From positions 558,001-622,000 of the forward strand of contig CALUIK010000001.1 in NCBI GenBank assembly GCA_944320685.1: DNA of 64,000 nt, written 5' to 3'. Of the stretch, positions 24,687 through 34,334 are shown piece by piece. The first letter of the stretch is position 1; each line of letters begins with the position of its first letter. The notes under the pieces were generated by a model. It was not told the DNA's origin. It searched no databases and worked only from the letters and a program-made list of their open reading frames with translations. The stretch is from an uncultured Alistipes sp. (lineage in GTDB: Bacteria; Bacteroidota; Bacteroidia; Bacteroidales; Rikenellaceae). A program made the translations under genes and the position numbers.

Positions 24687-25706
24687 TCACTTCATCAGGA
24701 ACGAGAACTTGTCGATGTTCTTCAAGGCGATACCCGTACCGCGGGCGATGGCGCGCAACGGGTCTTCGGCTATGTGGAACGGCAGGCCAGACTTGTCCGA
24801 GAGACGCTTGTCAAGGCCCTTGATCAGGGCGCCGCCGCCGGCCAGATAGACACCGTTCTTGACGATGTCGGCATACAGCTCGGGAGGCATCGTCTCCAGT
24901 ACCTTCATCAGCGCCGCGTCGAGTTTCACCAGCGACTTCTCCATCGCATAGGCTATCTCGTTATAGCTCAGCGTAACCGTCTGAGGCAGCGCCGTGAGCA
25001 TGTTGGGGCCCGTGATGAGATAGTCCTCGGGCTCCTCCTCCAGTTCGGGCACCGCGGCGCCGATCGAGCACTTGATGGCCTCGGCCGTACGCTCGCCGAT
25101 ACGTATATTATGCTGCTGGCGCACGTAATTCTGTATGTCGGCCGTAAAGACGTCGCCCGCGACGTTTATCGACTCCGAGCATACGATGCCGCCCAGCGAT
25201 ATGCAGGCTATCTCCGAGGTGCCGCCGCCGATGTCGATCACCATGTTGCCTTCGGGGGCCTCCACATCGAGGCCGGCACCCAGAGCCGCAGCCATGGGCT
25301 CGAAGATCATGTAGACGTCGCGGCCTCCGGCGTGCTCGGCCGAGTCGCGCACGGCGCGGATCTCGACGTTGGTAGAACCCGAAGGTATGCATATCATCAT
25401 GCGCAGCGACGGTGCGAACATGCTGCTCGACGTGCGCACTTTCTTGATCAGGCCGCGCAGCATGAGCTCCGTGGCGTTGAAGTCGGCAATCACACCGTCC
25501 TTGAGCGGACGGATCGTCTTTATGTTGGGATTGGTTTTTTCATGCATCTGACGGGCCTGCTGGCCTATGGCCACGACCTTGCCCGTATGTACGTCCAGAG
25601 CGACGATCGACGGCTCGTCGACCACCACCTTGCCGTTGTATATGATTAGGGTATTGGCCGTCCCGAGGTCGATGGCCAACTCCTGTGTCAAAGAAAAAAA
25701 GCCCAT
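24687..25706 (-). CDS. mreB: Rod shape-determining actin homologue MreB
   Basis: A 339-residue bacterial actin that forms membrane-bound filaments guiding the elongasome. The first phosphate motif is DLGTANT at residues 13-19, the second is VIDIGGGTSEIA near residue 160, and the adenosine motif is LAGGGALIKGL near residue 285. The short N-terminal amphipathic stretch MGFFSLTQE probably contacts the membrane. I use ATG 25706; the frame continues upstream through promoter sequence. First gene of the elongasome operon. Confidence 0.96.
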   Translation of the reverse strand: MGFFSLTQELAIDLGTANTLIIYNGKVVVDEPSIVALDVHTGKVVAIGQQARQMHEKTNPNIKTIRPLKDGVIADFNATELMLRGLIKKVRTSSSMFAPSLRMMICIPSGSTNVEIRAVRDSAEHAGGRDVYMIFEPMAAALGAGLDVEAPEGNMVIDIGGGTSEIACISLGGIVCSESINVAGDVFTADIQNYVRQQHNIRIGERTAEAIKCSIGAAVPELEEEPEDYLITGPNMLTALPQTVTLSYNEIAYAMEKSLVKLDAALMKVLETMPPELYADIVKNGVYLAGGGALIKGLDKRLSDKSGLPFHIAEDPLRAIARGTGIALKNIDKFSFLMK

Positions 25707-25802
25707 AGATATATCGTATTTAACCCGCTGATTGTCAATATTATCAATATGCAGAAAACAAGCCGCTCCCGCTTTAGACGGGCCGCAGCCGACATCGCTC
25801 CA

Positions 25803-25810
25803 CAAAGGTA
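25803..25810 (-). promoter_or_regulatory. -7 promoter element of the mreBCD-mrdA-rodA operon
   Basis: TACCTTTG on the minus strand, about 97 bp before mreB; a CTTG lies 22 bp upstream as a weak -33. Leader of about 90 nt, long enough for regulation. Confidence 0.6.
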
Positions 25811-25867
25811 GGAAAAAGATAGATAAGTTTTGCAAGGGGTTTCCAACTTTTTTAGGAATTTTTTAGC

Positions 25868-25875
25868 TACTTTTG
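25868..25875 (+). promoter_or_regulatory. -7 promoter element of gpsA-pgi
   Basis: TACTTTTG matches TAnnTTTG, 28 bp before the gpsA start. The -33 element is not clear. It faces away from the mreB promoter. Confidence 0.55.
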
Positions 25876-25902
25876 CACGGTTAAGAGCTACGCATCAGCC
25901 GC

Positions 25903-26901
25903 ATGGAAAACAGCGAATCGAAATGTGCCGTCATCGGCTACGGCAGTTGGGCTACGGCCATAGTAAAGATCTTCGCCGAGAACGGCGTACGGGTCGGCTG
26001 GCACATCCGCAACCCCGAAGTGCTCGCCTCGGTGCGCGAGGAGGGCCGCAATTGCAAATACCTGCGCGACGTCGACCTCGACACCTCATGCATAGAGACA
26101 TCCGACAACATAGACGAAACCGTCGCCGATGCCGACATCGTGGTCATGGCCATGCCGTCGGCCTTCACCAAGACCTTCCTTGAGCCTCTCACCGTACCCT
26201 TGGCCGGCAAGACGGTGGTATCGGCCGTCAAGGGCATCGTCCCGGGCGAACACCTCTCGGTGGCCGGCTACCTCATCAAGCGCTACTCGATACCCGAACG
26301 GCAGATGTGCCTCGTCACAGGCCCCTCGCACGCCGAAGAGGTCGGCATGGGACGGCTCTCGTACCTTACGGTCGTGGGCCTCGACGACAACACGCGCCGG
26401 CAGGTAGCACGCAAATTCGAACGCCCATACATCAGAATATCATACTCCGAGGATATCTTCGGCGTGGAATATGCCGCCATCATGAAGAACATCTACGCGC
26501 TGGCCGTGGGGCTGGCCGTAGGGCTGGGATACGGTGACAACTTTGTGGCTGTACTCATCTCCAACTGCGCCGCCGAGATGGAGTGCTTCCTCAACGCCTA
26601 CGACAAGCGCGCGCGCAACATCTGCGCCTCGGCATATCTGGGCGACCTGCTCGTGACAAGCTACTCGACATACAGCCGCAACCGCCGCCTCGGGCTGCTC
26701 ATAGGCCGCGGCTGCACCGTACGCAGCGCCATGAACGAGATGACGATGGTGGCCGAAGGCTACTACGCCGCCGAATGCATACGACACATAGCGTCTGGGC
26801 TGGAGGCCCGGCTGCCGATAGCCGAGACGGTATACGAGATACTCTACCACAACGCTTCGGCCCGCCGCAAGATGCGCGACCTGACGCACAAACTGATATG
26901 A
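25903..26901 (+). CDS. gpsA: Glycerol-3-phosphate dehydrogenase [NAD(P)+]
   Basis: A 332-residue enzyme that reduces dihydroxyacetone phosphate to sn-glycerol-3-phosphate for phospholipid synthesis. The nucleotide loop GYGSWATA spans residues 12-19, the conserved lysine K110 is in VSAVKGI, the GPSHAEEV motif follows, and the catalytic lysine is in EYAAIMKNIYALA near residue 197. GDLLVTSYS and NRRLG are also family motifs. pgi begins 36 bp downstream, so these two central-metabolism genes form an operon. Confidence 0.95.
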   Translation: MENSESKCAVIGYGSWATAIVKIFAENGVRVGWHIRNPEVLASVREEGRNCKYLRDVDLDTSCIETSDNIDETVADADIVVMAMPSAFTKTFLEPLTVPLAGKTVVSAVKGIVPGEHLSVAGYLIKRYSIPERQMCLVTGPSHAEEVGMGRLSYLTVVGLDDNTRRQVARKFERPYIRISYSEDIFGVEYAAIMKNIYALAVGLAVGLGYGDNFVAVLISNCAAEMECFLNAYDKRARNICASAYLGDLLVTSYSTYSRNRRLGLLIGRGCTVRSAMNEMTMVAEGYYAAECIRHIASGLEARLPIAETVYEILYHNASARRKMRDLTHKLI

Positions 26902-26937
26902 CAACAACTGTAATAAACCGTTAAAAATTATCCAACG

Positions 26938-28269
26938 ATGAGTTCAATCAAACTTGACATCGCCAAGTCGGGAGTCGTCATCACGGACGAGATGAAGGCC
27001 CACGCACAACAGGCGAACGAACTGCTCCACTCGGGCAAGGGCGCGGGCAGCGATTTTCTGGGATGGGTGCACCTACCCTCGTCGATAGACGAGGCGCAGA
27101 TCGCAGCCATAGAGGCACAGGCGGCAAAACTCCGCGCCAAGGCCGAAGTGGTGATCTGCATAGGCATCGGCGGCTCGTATCTGGGAGCCAAGGCCGTACT
27201 CGAAGCCATGAGCGACTCGTTCGAGCACCTGCACCGCAAGCATGACAACCCCACGGTGGTATTCGCCGGACAGAACATATCGGAAGACTACACCTACGAG
27301 CTCCTCGACGCTGTCAAGGACTACTCGATAGCCGCCATCGTGATCTCGAAGTCGGGCACCACGACCGAACCCGCCATCGCCTTCCGCATCATCAAGGCCG
27401 AGATCGAGAAACGTTACGGCAAGGAGGACGCCGCAACCCGCATCGTCGCCGTTACCGACAAGGCGCGCGGCGCACTGAAGACCCTCTCTACGAACGAGGG
27501 CTACCCCACCTTCGTCATCCCCGACGACGTAGGCGGCCGCTTCTCGGTGCTCACCCCCGTAGGCCTGCTGCCGCTGGCCGTTGCAGGTGTCGACATCAAG
27601 GCGCTCGTAGCAGGCGCCACCGAAATGGAGAAGGCTACCGATGCATCGGTCCCCGTCGACGAGAACCTCTCGGCACAGTACGCCATCGTACGCAATGAAC
27701 TCTACCGTCAGGGCAAGAAGACCGAGATCCTCGGTTCTTACGAGCCCAAGCTCCAATACGTGGGCGAGTGGTGGAAGCAGCTCTACGGCGAGAGCGAGGG
27801 TAAGGATGGCAAGGGCATCTTCCCCGCCAGCGTGACCCTCACGGCCGACCTCCACTCTATGGGACAGTACATACAGGAGGGCGAGCGCACCCTCTTCGAG
27901 ACCATCATCTCGGTGGCCGAGTCGAAGCACACGGTGAAGGTGGAGAGCGACGCCGAGAACCTCGACGGCCTGAACTTCCTCGCCGGCAAGCGCATCTCGC
28001 AGATCAACCGCATGGCCGAGCTGGGCGTGCAGCTGGCGCACATCGACGGCGGCGTGCCCAACATACGCATCGAGCTGCCCCGCATCGACGAGGCCGCTAT
28101 CGGCGCCCTGATCTACTTCTTCGAGAAGGCGTGCGGCATCAGCGGCTACCTGCTGGGGGTCAACCCCTTCAACCAGCCGGGTGTGGAAGCATACAAGAAG
28201 AACATGTTTGCCCTGCTCGACAAGCCCGGGTACGAGGAGGAGTCGAAGCGCATCAAGGCCCGCCTCTAA
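26938..28269 (+). CDS. pgi: Glucose-6-phosphate isomerase
   Basis: A 443-residue cytoplasmic isomerase of glucose-6-phosphate and fructose-6-phosphate. The sugar-phosphate-binding motif [11 protein letters not shown] occurs near residue 77, the [10 protein letters not shown] loop near residue 138, the catalytic glutamate in the QYIQEGER region near residue 312, and the C-terminal signature [14 protein letters not shown] near residue 408. The length matches the shorter bacterial PGI group. It ends at a strong terminator. Confidence 0.96.
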   Translation: MSSIKLDIAKSGVVITDEMKAHAQQANELLHSGKGAGSDFLGWVHLPSSIDEAQIAAIEAQAAKLRAKAEVVICIGIGGSYLGAKAVLEAMSDSFEHLHRKHDNPTVVFAGQNISEDYTYELLDAVKDYSIAAIVISKSGTTTEPAIAFRIIKAEIEKRYGKEDAATRIVAVTDKARGALKTLSTNEGYPTFVIPDDVGGRFSVLTPVGLLPLAVAGVDIKALVAGATEMEKATDASVPVDENLSAQYAIVRNELYRQGKKTEILGSYEPKLQYVGEWWKQLYGESEGKDGKGIFPASVTLTADLHSMGQYIQEGERTLFETIISVAESKHTVKVESDAENLDGLNFLAGKRISQINRMAELGVQLAHIDGGVPNIRIELPRIDEAAIGALIYFFEKACGISGYLLGVNPFNQPGVEAYKKNMFALLDKPGYEEESKRIKARL

Positions 28270-28296
28270 CGGCCGGATACGAACGGATAAAGACGA

Positions 28297-28334
28297 CGGA
28301 GCGCCATCCCATGCGGGGACGGCGCTCCGTTTTT
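28297..28334 (+). terminator. Rho-independent terminator of gpsA-pgi
   Basis: CGGAGCGCC pairs with GGCGCTCCG around an inner ATCCC/GGGGA stem, followed by five T residues, 28 bp after the pgi stop. Confidence 0.9.
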
Positions 28335-28373
28335 CACACCGCAGGCACAGCCGCCGAATATGCGGCCGCCGCC

Positions 28374-31157
28374 CTACTTCCTCACCTCGAAACGGTAGAT
28401 GCCCGAGCCTATCCTGACGGCTATGCCGCCACCGTCGGCGGCAACATAGGAGTAGTTGCCCTCCAACTCCACGCCGCTCTCCGTCACACGGCCAGCGTCC
28501 GATGTCGGGAGATGCACGGTGGCAAAGCTGTTAGCGGGCACCTCGACCTTGATGGTATAGGTGTCGGGCGCATCCTTCCAGTCCGAGACCACCGTCCCGT
28601 ATGGAGATTCGTACGACGTGCGGGCGAAGCGTACGTCACCCACAAGCGACGGCTTCACGACCACATGCCTGAACGCCACCGACTCCTCGCTCTGGCGTAT
28701 GCCGCCCAACCCGCTGAAGAGCCACTCCATAAGGTGCCCCAGCATGAAATGGTTGTTCGAGACGAAACCGTAGGCCTGCCACGACTCGGTCAGGGCCGTC
28801 GCCCCGTGCGCAAGCTGCCAGCCGTATCCGGGAGTGTCGTACTTGCTGTTCATGTCGTAAATGATGTCCGAGGCGCCGTTCTCCTCCAATGCCCGCAGCA
28901 CATAACGGTAACCCACGTCACCCGCCGTAAGGGCATTGCCGCGGCCGCGGATGTCGGCGACGAGGTTTTCGAAGACCTGATTGTGGTTTTCGGGCGTCGT
29001 AAGCCCCATGAACAGGGCTATGGCGTTTGCTGTCTGGCTGTTGCGGTCGTAGGTCTTGGTCTCGGGGTCCCAGAACGCCGCGTTGAACGACTCCTTGATC
29101 TGTGCGGCCAGTGCCGCATACCGCGCCTCATCGTCGTCACGGCCCAACAGGCCGGCCATCTTCTCCATAAGGCATACGTCGTAATAATATATCGCCGTCG
29201 CCGTCACGCCATTCGACGTGAGCTGCGAGAATCCCGGGCTGCCGGGGCCTATGTCGAACCAGTCGCCCAAACCGTAGGCCACGATGTTGTCCTTCGCCTG
29301 CGACTGCAGGTAGCGCAGATACTCCTGCATCGCGGGGTAGTACTTCTCTACAAGGCGGCTGTCGCCATACCATTGGTAGACATACCACGGGCTGATAATG
29401 AATGCACTGCCCCACTCGGGCGTGTCGCGGAACCCGCCTTCGAACTCCACATACTCGGGTGCGATGTCGGGGATCATGCCCTCGGCCGTCTGCGAGGCGC
29501 GCATATCGGCCATGATCTTCCCGTACATACGCGCCATATTGTAGCGGTACTGTACCGAGAACTGCATCAGGTGGGCCTGTTCGAGCCAGCCGAGCTTCTC
29601 ACGGTGCGGGCAATCGGTCAGCACGCTGGCGAAGTTGCTGCGTATGGCCCAGTCAATGAGTTCGTAGGTACGGTTGAACAACTGGTTCGAACAGTGGAAC
29701 GTGCCCGCCTCATCGGCCGAGTTGCATGTATGCAGACCCTTCAAGGCGACGATCTCGGGCTCTCCGGCGGCATTCTCCGCGCCGGCGGGGACCGCACCCT
29801 CCACCTCCACGTAGCGGAAGCCGTAATAGGTGAATTGCGGCTGCCACTCGGCATAACCGCGGCCGTCGGTCGTGTAACCGAACCAATAGGGGCCGCCCGA
29901 AGCGCTCTGGTTTATCGTACTGTCGGGATTAAGCAGCTCCGCAGGATACAACTTCACGTGACGTCTGTCACCGGACTTGATCGACAGACGTATCACACCC
30001 GAGAAGTTCTGCCCCAGATCATACACCCAGCGACCCTTGGCGTTCTTGAAAATACGCACCGCAGGTATGGTATCGCGCACCGTCAGCGGCGGCGCACTCT
30101 GTGCCACGAGTCCCGTTTTCCACTCCAAGACCAGAGGCTCCTGCCATGCGCTGTCGTCGAATCCCGCCGCCGTCCATCCCGGCTGCTCACTGTTGGCGTC
30201 GTAGTCCTCGCCGCCGTAAATGCTGCTGTAGGCGATGGGGCTCTCGGCGGCCTTCCACGACCCGTCGGTCACGATGTTGGCGACCTCGCCGTCGGAATAC
30301 TCCACGCGTATGTTCATGATAAGGCGCGGGGCGCCGTACGAGGCCAACAGCTTGAAATACCGCTCGCGCGGGATATTGAAGAACCCGTTGCCCAGCATCA
30401 CCCCCACGGCGTTCTCCCCCGCCCTAAGATACTCCGTCACATCCAGCGGGACATACAGGGCATGCTTGTCGTACTTCGTCCACCCCGGGTCAAGAAAGTG
30501 GTCGCCCACCTTCTCGCCGTTGAGGAACATGTCGAAATGCCCAAGCCCCGACACATAGGCCACAGCCCGCTTTACCGGCTTATCCACAACGAACTCCTTG
30601 CGGAACTGCGGCAGACGGTACATGCCTATCCGCAGGCTGCGGTCGTACCGTTTGTCGACCTCGCCGGAGCCGTGAAGCCCGGGGGTGACGATCTCATCCT
30701 TCCTGTCCCCGTCCAGCGAGATCCATGCGGCGCCGGCCCAATCCCTCTCCGAGAGCAGCCCCATCGTAAAACTCTTCACCGCACTCCACGCCGAGGGGTT
30801 CCCCTCCCCGTCGAAGATCCTGACCTTCCAATAATATGTCGTTCCGGACTTCAGCCCCTCTCCTCCGAAGGGTACGAGAACAGAGCGGTCGGAGCCGACC
30901 TTGCCGCTGTCCCAGATGCTGCCCTTGTTCCTCGACAGGAGACCGGGGTCGTCCGCAACGAGTATCTCATACGACGATTGGACAAAATTCCGCCGATCGG
31001 ACCGTATCTGCCAGCTGAACCGCGGCACCAAGGTCTCAACCCCCAACGGGTTGTCAGCCTGCTCGCATTTCAAGTTAAAGACGGAAAAGTAATTTTCCCC
31101 GAACGCCGCCGCGGGGATGAGCAGCGACAGCAGCAATAGATTAAGAACGCTCTTCAT
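28374..31157 (-). CDS. Secreted GH78 alpha-L-rhamnosidase
   Basis: A 927-residue exported glycosidase with signal peptide MKSVLNLLLLSLL...AAAFG. The full GH78 layout is present: N-terminal fibronectin-like domain (QADNPLGVETLVPRFSWQI), Bac_rhamnosid_N sandwich (ISLDGDR to AYVSGLGHFDMFLNG), a concanavalin-like domain (WVYDLGQNFSGVI), the (alpha/alpha)6 barrel with the acid loop TDCPHREKLGWLEQAH, and a C-terminal sandwich. The second catalytic region is around TPGYGWQLAHGATALTESW. It hydrolyses terminal alpha-L-rhamnosides. Start moved to ATG 31157, which gives the signal peptide and lies 31 bp after a -7 box. Isolated gene without transporter partners. Confidence 0.93.
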   Translation of the reverse strand: MKSVLNLLLLSLLIPAAAFGENYFSVFNLKCEQADNPLGVETLVPRFSWQIRSDRRNFVQSSYEILVADDPGLLSRNKGSIWDSGKVGSDRSVLVPFGGEGLKSGTTYYWKVRIFDGEGNPSAWSAVKSFTMGLLSERDWAGAAWISLDGDRKDEIVTPGLHGSGEVDKRYDRSLRIGMYRLPQFRKEFVVDKPVKRAVAYVSGLGHFDMFLNGEKVGDHFLDPGWTKYDKHALYVPLDVTEYLRAGENAVGVMLGNGFFNIPRERYFKLLASYGAPRLIMNIRVEYSDGEVANIVTDGSWKAAESPIAYSSIYGGEDYDANSEQPGWTAAGFDDSAWQEPLVLEWKTGLVAQSAPPLTVRDTIPAVRIFKNAKGRWVYDLGQNFSGVIRLSIKSGDRRHVKLYPAELLNPDSTINQSASGGPYWFGYTTDGRGYAEWQPQFTYYGFRYVEVEGAVPAGAENAAGEPEIVALKGLHTCNSADEAGTFHCSNQLFNRTYELIDWAIRSNFASVLTDCPHREKLGWLEQAHLMQFSVQYRYNMARMYGKIMADMRASQTAEGMIPDIAPEYVEFEGGFRDTPEWGSAFIISPWYVYQWYGDSRLVEKYYPAMQEYLRYLQSQAKDNIVAYGLGDWFDIGPGSPGFSQLTSNGVTATAIYYYDVCLMEKMAGLLGRDDDEARYAALAAQIKESFNAAFWDPETKTYDRNSQTANAIALFMGLTTPENHNQVFENLVADIRGRGNALTAGDVGYRYVLRALEENGASDIIYDMNSKYDTPGYGWQLAHGATALTESWQAYGFVSNNHFMLGHLMEWLFSGLGGIRQSEESVAFRHVVVKPSLVGDVRFARTSYESPYGTVVSDWKDAPDTYTIKVEVPANSFATVHLPTSDAGRVTESGVELEGNYSYVAADGGGIAVRIGSGIYRFEVRK

Positions 31158-31187
31158 CGGACATATTCTTAGGTTAGAGGTTTCTAA

Positions 31188-31195
31188 CAAAGATA
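31188..31195 (-). promoter_or_regulatory. -7 promoter element of the GH78 rhamnosidase
   Basis: TATCTTTG on the minus strand, 31 bp before the start codon; no clear -33 element. The spacer 31158-31369 otherwise holds no gene I can support. Confidence 0.55.
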
Positions 31196-31369
31196 GAAAA
31201 CAAAAAGCATATCTGAATATAAAAAATGACACAACAGATGCCTCGTTTGACACTCAGCGCATAACAGCGACGGAATGGGGATGCGGAAAAGCGGGGCCGC
31301 ACGGGAACCCCGCATAACCGACCGCACGGGACGCGATTCCATACGTACCCGTGCACCGCGGCCGCACCC

Positions 31370-31630
31370 CTACGGTACGGGGTCGTAACCGCTGCCGCCC
31401 CACGGATGGCACCGCAGCAACCGCTTGAGCGTAAGCCAGCCGCCCTTCAGCGGGCCGTACTTCCGCAGCGCCTCTACGGCATACTGCGAGCATGTCGGCA
31501 CATAGCGGCACGACGGCGGCGTAAAAGGCGAGATGCAGTACTGGTAGAACTTCACCAGAAGGATGAAAGGCAGCGAGCACAGACGCCTAAAGGCGCGTGC
31601 GAACCCGCTCCAAGATACGTTGCACGGCAT
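31370..31630 (-). CDS. yidD: Membrane protein insertion efficiency factor YidD
   Basis: An 86-residue protein with an amphipathic helix ([14 protein letters not shown]) and the invariant [11 protein letters not shown] and [18 protein letters not shown] motifs of YidD. It assists YidC/Sec-dependent membrane insertion. It overlaps the end of rnpA by 44 bp on the same strand, a close coupling also seen in many bacteria. The gene is complete. Confidence 0.93.
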   Translation of the reverse strand: MPCNVSWSGFARAFRRLCSLPFILLVKFYQYCISPFTPPSCRYVPTCSQYAVEALRKYGPLKGGWLTLKRLLRCHPWGGSGYDPVP

Positions 31631-32057
31631 GTTCTATGCTCCTGTAAGATTGACACTCCTTGACCGAATAGACTATCGCCACATCCACCGCGACGCCATT
31701 GCGGCGCACCGTCTCCCGCAGAGCCCCGCGATTCAGGCGGTAGGCCTCGCGCATGCGGCGCTTGAGCAGGTTGCGGCGGTTGGCCCGCTTATGGAATTTC
31801 TTGGGTACGGAGAAGAGCACCTCTATCGACCCCGACGGGCACTCCGACGACGGCTCCGCCCCTGCCGCCGCGCACGCGGTATCCGTCCCGTCCTCACGCT
31901 CCGCCTCGGCGGCCGGTCCCTCCACACGGTATACAAAGCGGAATGGATAGACGAAACCTCCCTTGCCCTCGGTGAAGAGACGGCGTACGGCACCCAGCGA
32001 ACGCAGGCGCTCGCTCCGCGGAAGCCTGTAATCGGATATGGATTGTCGGTCATTCAT
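31587..32057 (-). CDS. rnpA: Ribonuclease P protein component
   Basis: The protein subunit of RNase P, which processes tRNA 5' ends. The RNR motif is [18 protein letters not shown] near residues 90-107, and the N-terminal LPRSERLRS helix is typical. At 156 residues it is longer than usual (~115-135): an acidic, Ala/Glu/Ser-rich insert at about residues 46-76, with two cysteines, sits between the first strands. I start at ATG 32057 ([12 protein letters not shown]). It lies in the operon between hemD and yidD. Confidence 0.92.
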   Translation of the reverse strand: MNDRQSISDYRLPRSERLRSLGAVRRLFTEGKGGFVYPFRFVYRVEGPAAEAEREDGTDTACAAAGAEPSSECPSGSIEVLFSVPKKFHKRANRRNLLKRRMREAYRLNRGALRETVRRNGVAVDVAIVYSVKECQSYRSIEHAVQRILERVRTRL

Positions 32058-32190
32058 TTGCACGATAGTTACCGCAGCCGCTGTACAGAAGATGCGCCGC
32101 CGGCCGTAGTCTGAGGCATGCACCGCCCCACCTGCACACAGCCTCGCGCCCCGTCTCCCGTCCGCTCTTCCGCGGCATCACGCGTCCCTG

Positions 32191-33036
32191 TTACGGACGG
32201 TGGCGTACACGGCTCTTCTTGGCCAGCTTGCTCTGCTGCGAACGGATGAACTCCTCCTTGGCCGAATCGCTCTTCATCTCCACTTCGGCCACCTCCTCGC
32301 CGCGGCTCAACTTGCCGATATACAGGTCCAGAGCCTTGACCATAGAGGGAGCTTCAGGCGACGGCGCCGATGTCCGCACATTCAGCCCCGCCTCAAGTGC
32401 TGCACGCAGCGTAGCCTCTCCGAAAGTGGCGATCACGGGCAGCGTCTCCACCCCGAAACTCTCGACAACGCTTTTGACATCCGATGGCGAATAGAGCGCC
32501 ATCATGTCGTAATCGGCAGGGCGCACACCATCCATGTCGGCCGCGACGGTCATGGCCAGAATCACGGGGTCGAAGTCTATCTTGAGTTTGGCAAGCGCCT
32601 CGGGCAGTTCGGGTTTGTGGGGCTCGCTCAGCGCCAGCAGGAAACGCTCGGCCTTATGCTTTATGATCAGCTCCAGAAGCCCTGTAAACGAGCCGTCGGC
32701 GAAAGATATCTTGCGTTTGCGGTATATTATGTACTTCTGCAGGTAGAGGGCCACGGCCTCCGTATTGCAGATATACTTCATGGTCTCAGGAACCGTTATG
32801 CGCGCCTCCTCGCATACACGGAAGAAGCTGTCGACCGTAGTGCGCGAGGTGAAGATCACGGCCGTATGGTCGAGTATCTCGATCCTCTGTGCGCGGAACT
32901 CCTTGAGGGTGACGCCGACAACGCGTATCAGGGGTCTGTAGTCGACCTCCACGCCGTATTTCGTCGCCAGATCATAGAACGGCGACTTCTCCAACACCGC
33001 GGGGCGCGGCTGCGATATAAGAACTTTTTTTACCAT
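32191..33036 (-). CDS. hemD: Uroporphyrinogen-III synthase
   Basis: A 281-residue HemD-family protein: it closes hydroxymethylbilane with D-ring inversion in haem synthesis. Typical features are the opening VKKVLISQPRP, the TSRTTVDSFF segment, two alternating alpha/beta domains, and YSPSDVKSV near residue 185 with IATFGEATLRAALEAGL. HemD is poorly conserved, so identification rests on these and on Bacteroidota context with DUF4271 and rnpA. ATG 33036 is preferred to a TTG six bases upstream. A lysine-rich tail of about 40 residues is unusual. Confidence 0.85.
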   Translation of the reverse strand: MVKKVLISQPRPAVLEKSPFYDLATKYGVEVDYRPLIRVVGVTLKEFRAQRIEILDHTAVIFTSRTTVDSFFRVCEEARITVPETMKYICNTEAVALYLQKYIIYRKRKISFADGSFTGLLELIIKHKAERFLLALSEPHKPELPEALAKLKIDFDPVILAMTVAADMDGVRPADYDMMALYSPSDVKSVVESFGVETLPVIATFGEATLRAALEAGLNVRTSAPSPEAPSMVKALDLYIGKLSRGEEVAEVEMKSDSAKEEFIRSQQSKLAKKSRVRHRP

Positions 33037-33050
33037 TCCCAAAGCCTATG

Positions 33051-34334
33051 TTACTTTCCCATCCGTACGATAATCTGCCACAACAAAGTGAACGGCATGA
33101 TTTCGACGATGCAAAGGTACAAAAACCAATGCAAAATTGAAATTTTTTTAGAAATAAAGAGCGTTATGCTCTCCCTCGCGTACAACACCGCGGCCACGGC
33201 GCCCGCAACAGCCGCCGCGCGCAGCCACACGCCGCCCGCAGAACCAGTATCGACCTGCGACACAAGCATCGGCGGCATCACCAGCACAGTCGACAGTACG
33301 AAATAGATCAGGCGGATACGCAGCAACGTGGCCATCGTCGGCCACGAACGCGTAATACCGCCCGCAACAGCCAGCACGGCATACTGCACCACCACAACGG
33401 AGAGGAACGCCGCCATCGCCCCAAAGGGCAGAACGGCACACGCATATGGCGGCATGCCGTCCCATACAGGCTGCCGACCCGCCCAAAGCGACACTATGGT
33501 CCCGAGCGCGCAAACACCTATGAGAAAGAGTTTTCCGAGGAATCCGTAGAATATTTCGCTGCGGCGGCGCTCGATTATACGCTCCGAAGGCGCCACGCTG
33601 CGGCGGAAAACCGACCCTAAGAGGGCCTTCACGTCATCGAAATAGCGATAAAGGCAAAAAATGTATAGAAACACGACAACCGCCACAAGCAGGTTCTGGA
33701 CCGTATCGGCCACCCATGACGCCACGGCCGCCGTATCGACGCCGCCCGTGACCGCATCCGAAACCGACGCCGCGACACCGCCGACTCCATCGGCGGCCGG
33801 CACCGCTGCAGAGAGCGAATCGGCGCCCGCAACCGCGCCGTCGTGGAGAAGGAGGCTGTCACCGGCAACCGCGATGGAATCGGCCGCCGGCCGGAGCGAA
33901 TCTGCGCCCGCAGCCGACAACACGCCGGACGCACCGTCAACGGAGCCGTTCCCCGCCGCAAGCATCATATCTTCCGCCACGGCTGCACTATCGCGCTGCG
34001 CACCGTAAGACAGCGAACTCTCGGGCCCGAACAGCGTAGCGGCATCGACATCGCGGAAAACATCGCGCGCACGCCGCCACCGCTCGACAATCATCCCCAG
34101 ACCCTCCTCGGTAAAGGCCCCGACGCGGCCCGCGGCAGCACCCTGCACTCCGTCCGCCGCACGCGCGGCCGCATCGGCAAGGGAATCGGCGTACTGCCCC
34201 GACAACGTATCGCGCACGGCATCCCCTCCAGCACGGGACACCGCATCGCACCACGGCTCCGCCAGACGGCGCAGCTGCTCGGCAGACAAAGTGTCGAGAC
34301 GCGCCCTGAGAAGCGAATCGGTCACCGCACCCAT
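33051..34334 (-). CDS. DUF4271 membrane protein with a long low-complexity N-terminus
   Basis: A 427-residue protein. Its C-terminal ~220 residues contain about five or six transmembrane helices and the ILHWFLYLCIVEIMPF ending typical of DUF4271, a Bacteroidota membrane family of unknown function. The first ~200 residues are low-complexity, rich in Ala, Ser, Asp and Gly with recurring ADS motifs, unusual for this family. It sits between the histidine kinase (1-bp stop/start overlap) and hemD, the standard Bacteroidota neighbourhood. GTG at 34337 is an alternative start. Confidence 0.8.
   Translation of the reverse strand: MGAVTDSLLRARLDTLSAEQLRRLAEPWCDAVSRAGGDAVRDTLSGQYADSLADAAARAADGVQGAAAGRVGAFTEEGLGMIVERWRRARDVFRDVDAATLFGPESSLSYGAQRDSAAVAEDMMLAAGNGSVDGASGVLSAAGADSLRPAADSIAVAGDSLLLHDGAVAGADSLSAAVPAADGVGGVAASVSDAVTGGVDTAAVASWVADTVQNLLVAVVVFLYIFCLYRYFDDVKALLGSVFRRSVAPSERIIERRRSEIFYGFLGKLFLIGVCALGTIVSLWAGRQPVWDGMPPYACAVLPFGAMAAFLSVVVVQYAVLAVAGGITRSWPTMATLLRIRLIYFVLSTVLVMPPMLVSQVDTGSAGGVWLRAAAVAGAVAAVLYARESITLFISKKISILHWFLYLCIVEIMPFTLLWQIIVRMGK

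Noticed and set aside
28131..31139. About 1000-codon rightward frame antisense to the GH78 rhamnosidase
   Set aside because: Composition is Arg/His/Val-rich with no domain; the opposite strand encodes a complete GH78 enzyme.
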